A stretch of DNA of 64,000 nucleotides, taken from positions 1-64,000 of the forward strand of contig NZ_RWGU01000040.1 in NCBI RefSeq assembly GCF_003944755.1, read 5' to 3'. Below, piece by piece: positions 63,896 to 64,000 of this stretch; position 1 is the first letter of the stretch, and every line of letters starts with the position of its first letter. A program made the translations under genes and the position numbers. This stretch comes from Rhodovulum robiginosum. GTDB taxonomy: Bacteria; Pseudomonadota; Alphaproteobacteria; Rhodobacterales; Rhodobacteraceae. A model generated the notes under the pieces. The model had not been told where the DNA came from. It saw only the letters and a list, made by a program, of their open reading frames with translations, and made no database searches.

Positions 63896-64000
63896 CTAGG
63901 ACAAGAGGTCGAAGACCTCGCCACCGATCGAGATATTGATCTCGTCCTCGTCCCCGCCGTCGACCAGCGCCCACAGCACCACACCGGCCGGCCGATAGAC
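63896..64000 (-). CDS. RTX-type protein C-terminus (cut by the window edge)
   Basis: The last 34 codons of a minus-strand gene are visible, ending at TAG 63896-63898. The peptide begins VYRPAG and ends GGEVFDLLS. It is identical at 25 of 34 positions to the C-terminus of the RTX-type protein at bases 384-488, and both stretches are exactly 105 bases long including the stop. It therefore encodes a paralogue whose main part lies beyond the window. Confidence 0.8.
   Translation of the reverse strand, partial: VYRPAGVVLWALVDGGDEDEINISIGGEVFDLLS

Overview
The window is GC-rich DNA from an alphaproteobacterium, most likely a Rhodobacterales diazotroph. The reasons are a nif and rnf arrangement closely resembling that of Rhodobacter capsulatus (fdxN, fdxC and fprA divergent from rnfABCDGEH, and rpoN at the end of a nif operon), an ABC1-kinase gene, and a Rhodobacteraceae-like intergenic motif that follows terminator hairpins.

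Layout. Bases 1-488 hold the end of an RTX-type protein, followed by an ABC1/UbiB kinase gene. From 1945 to 23664 almost everything lies on the minus strand and is a compact molybdenum-nitrogenase region. It reads, in order of transcription: nifA; nifB-ferredoxin-LRV-nifZ-nifT-SIR2-like; nifHDK; nifENX-DUF269-small ORF-DUF683-fdxB; and iscA-nifU-nifV-nifW-modABC-rpoN. An RND efflux pump with a divergent TetR gene (23870-28903) separates this from a second nitrogen-fixation block (29137-39978). That block holds a Shethna-type [2Fe-2S] ferredoxin, an ApbE/RnfF-RseC-fdxN-fdxC-fprA operon, the divergent rnfABCDGEH operon and a flavoprotein gene. Next come a large C-A-T NRPS with a fused membrane acyltransferase-like domain (40066-44124), a DEAD-box helicase, a transglutaminase-like gene and a threonine aldolase. 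From 49851 to 60253 lies a phosphorus-handling region: PiT transporter, HAD phosphatase, phnE-phnE-phnC-phnD, DeoR regulator, Na/Pi symporter and PPK2. The window ends with an IS256-type remnant, a two-component system and, on the minus strand, the C-terminus of a second RTX-type protein that resembles the one at the left edge.

Regulation. Seven sequences fit the sigma-54 -24/-12 consensus (TGGCACG-N4-TTGC or a single-base -12 variant). They precede iscA, nifE, nifH, nifB, the Shethna ferredoxin, fprA and rnfA. Five perfect TGT-N10-ACA NifA sites lie 61-118 bases from the promoters they appear to serve, one of them shared by fprA and rnfA. Together with nifA and rpoN in the same window this outlines a nearly self-contained NifA regulon: nitrogenase structure and cofactor assembly, Mo uptake, Fe-S supply, electron delivery through Rnf and ferredoxins, and oxygen protection through the FeSII-like ferredoxin and the flavodiiron protein. 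Genes not seen here include nifS, nifQ, draTG and nifF.
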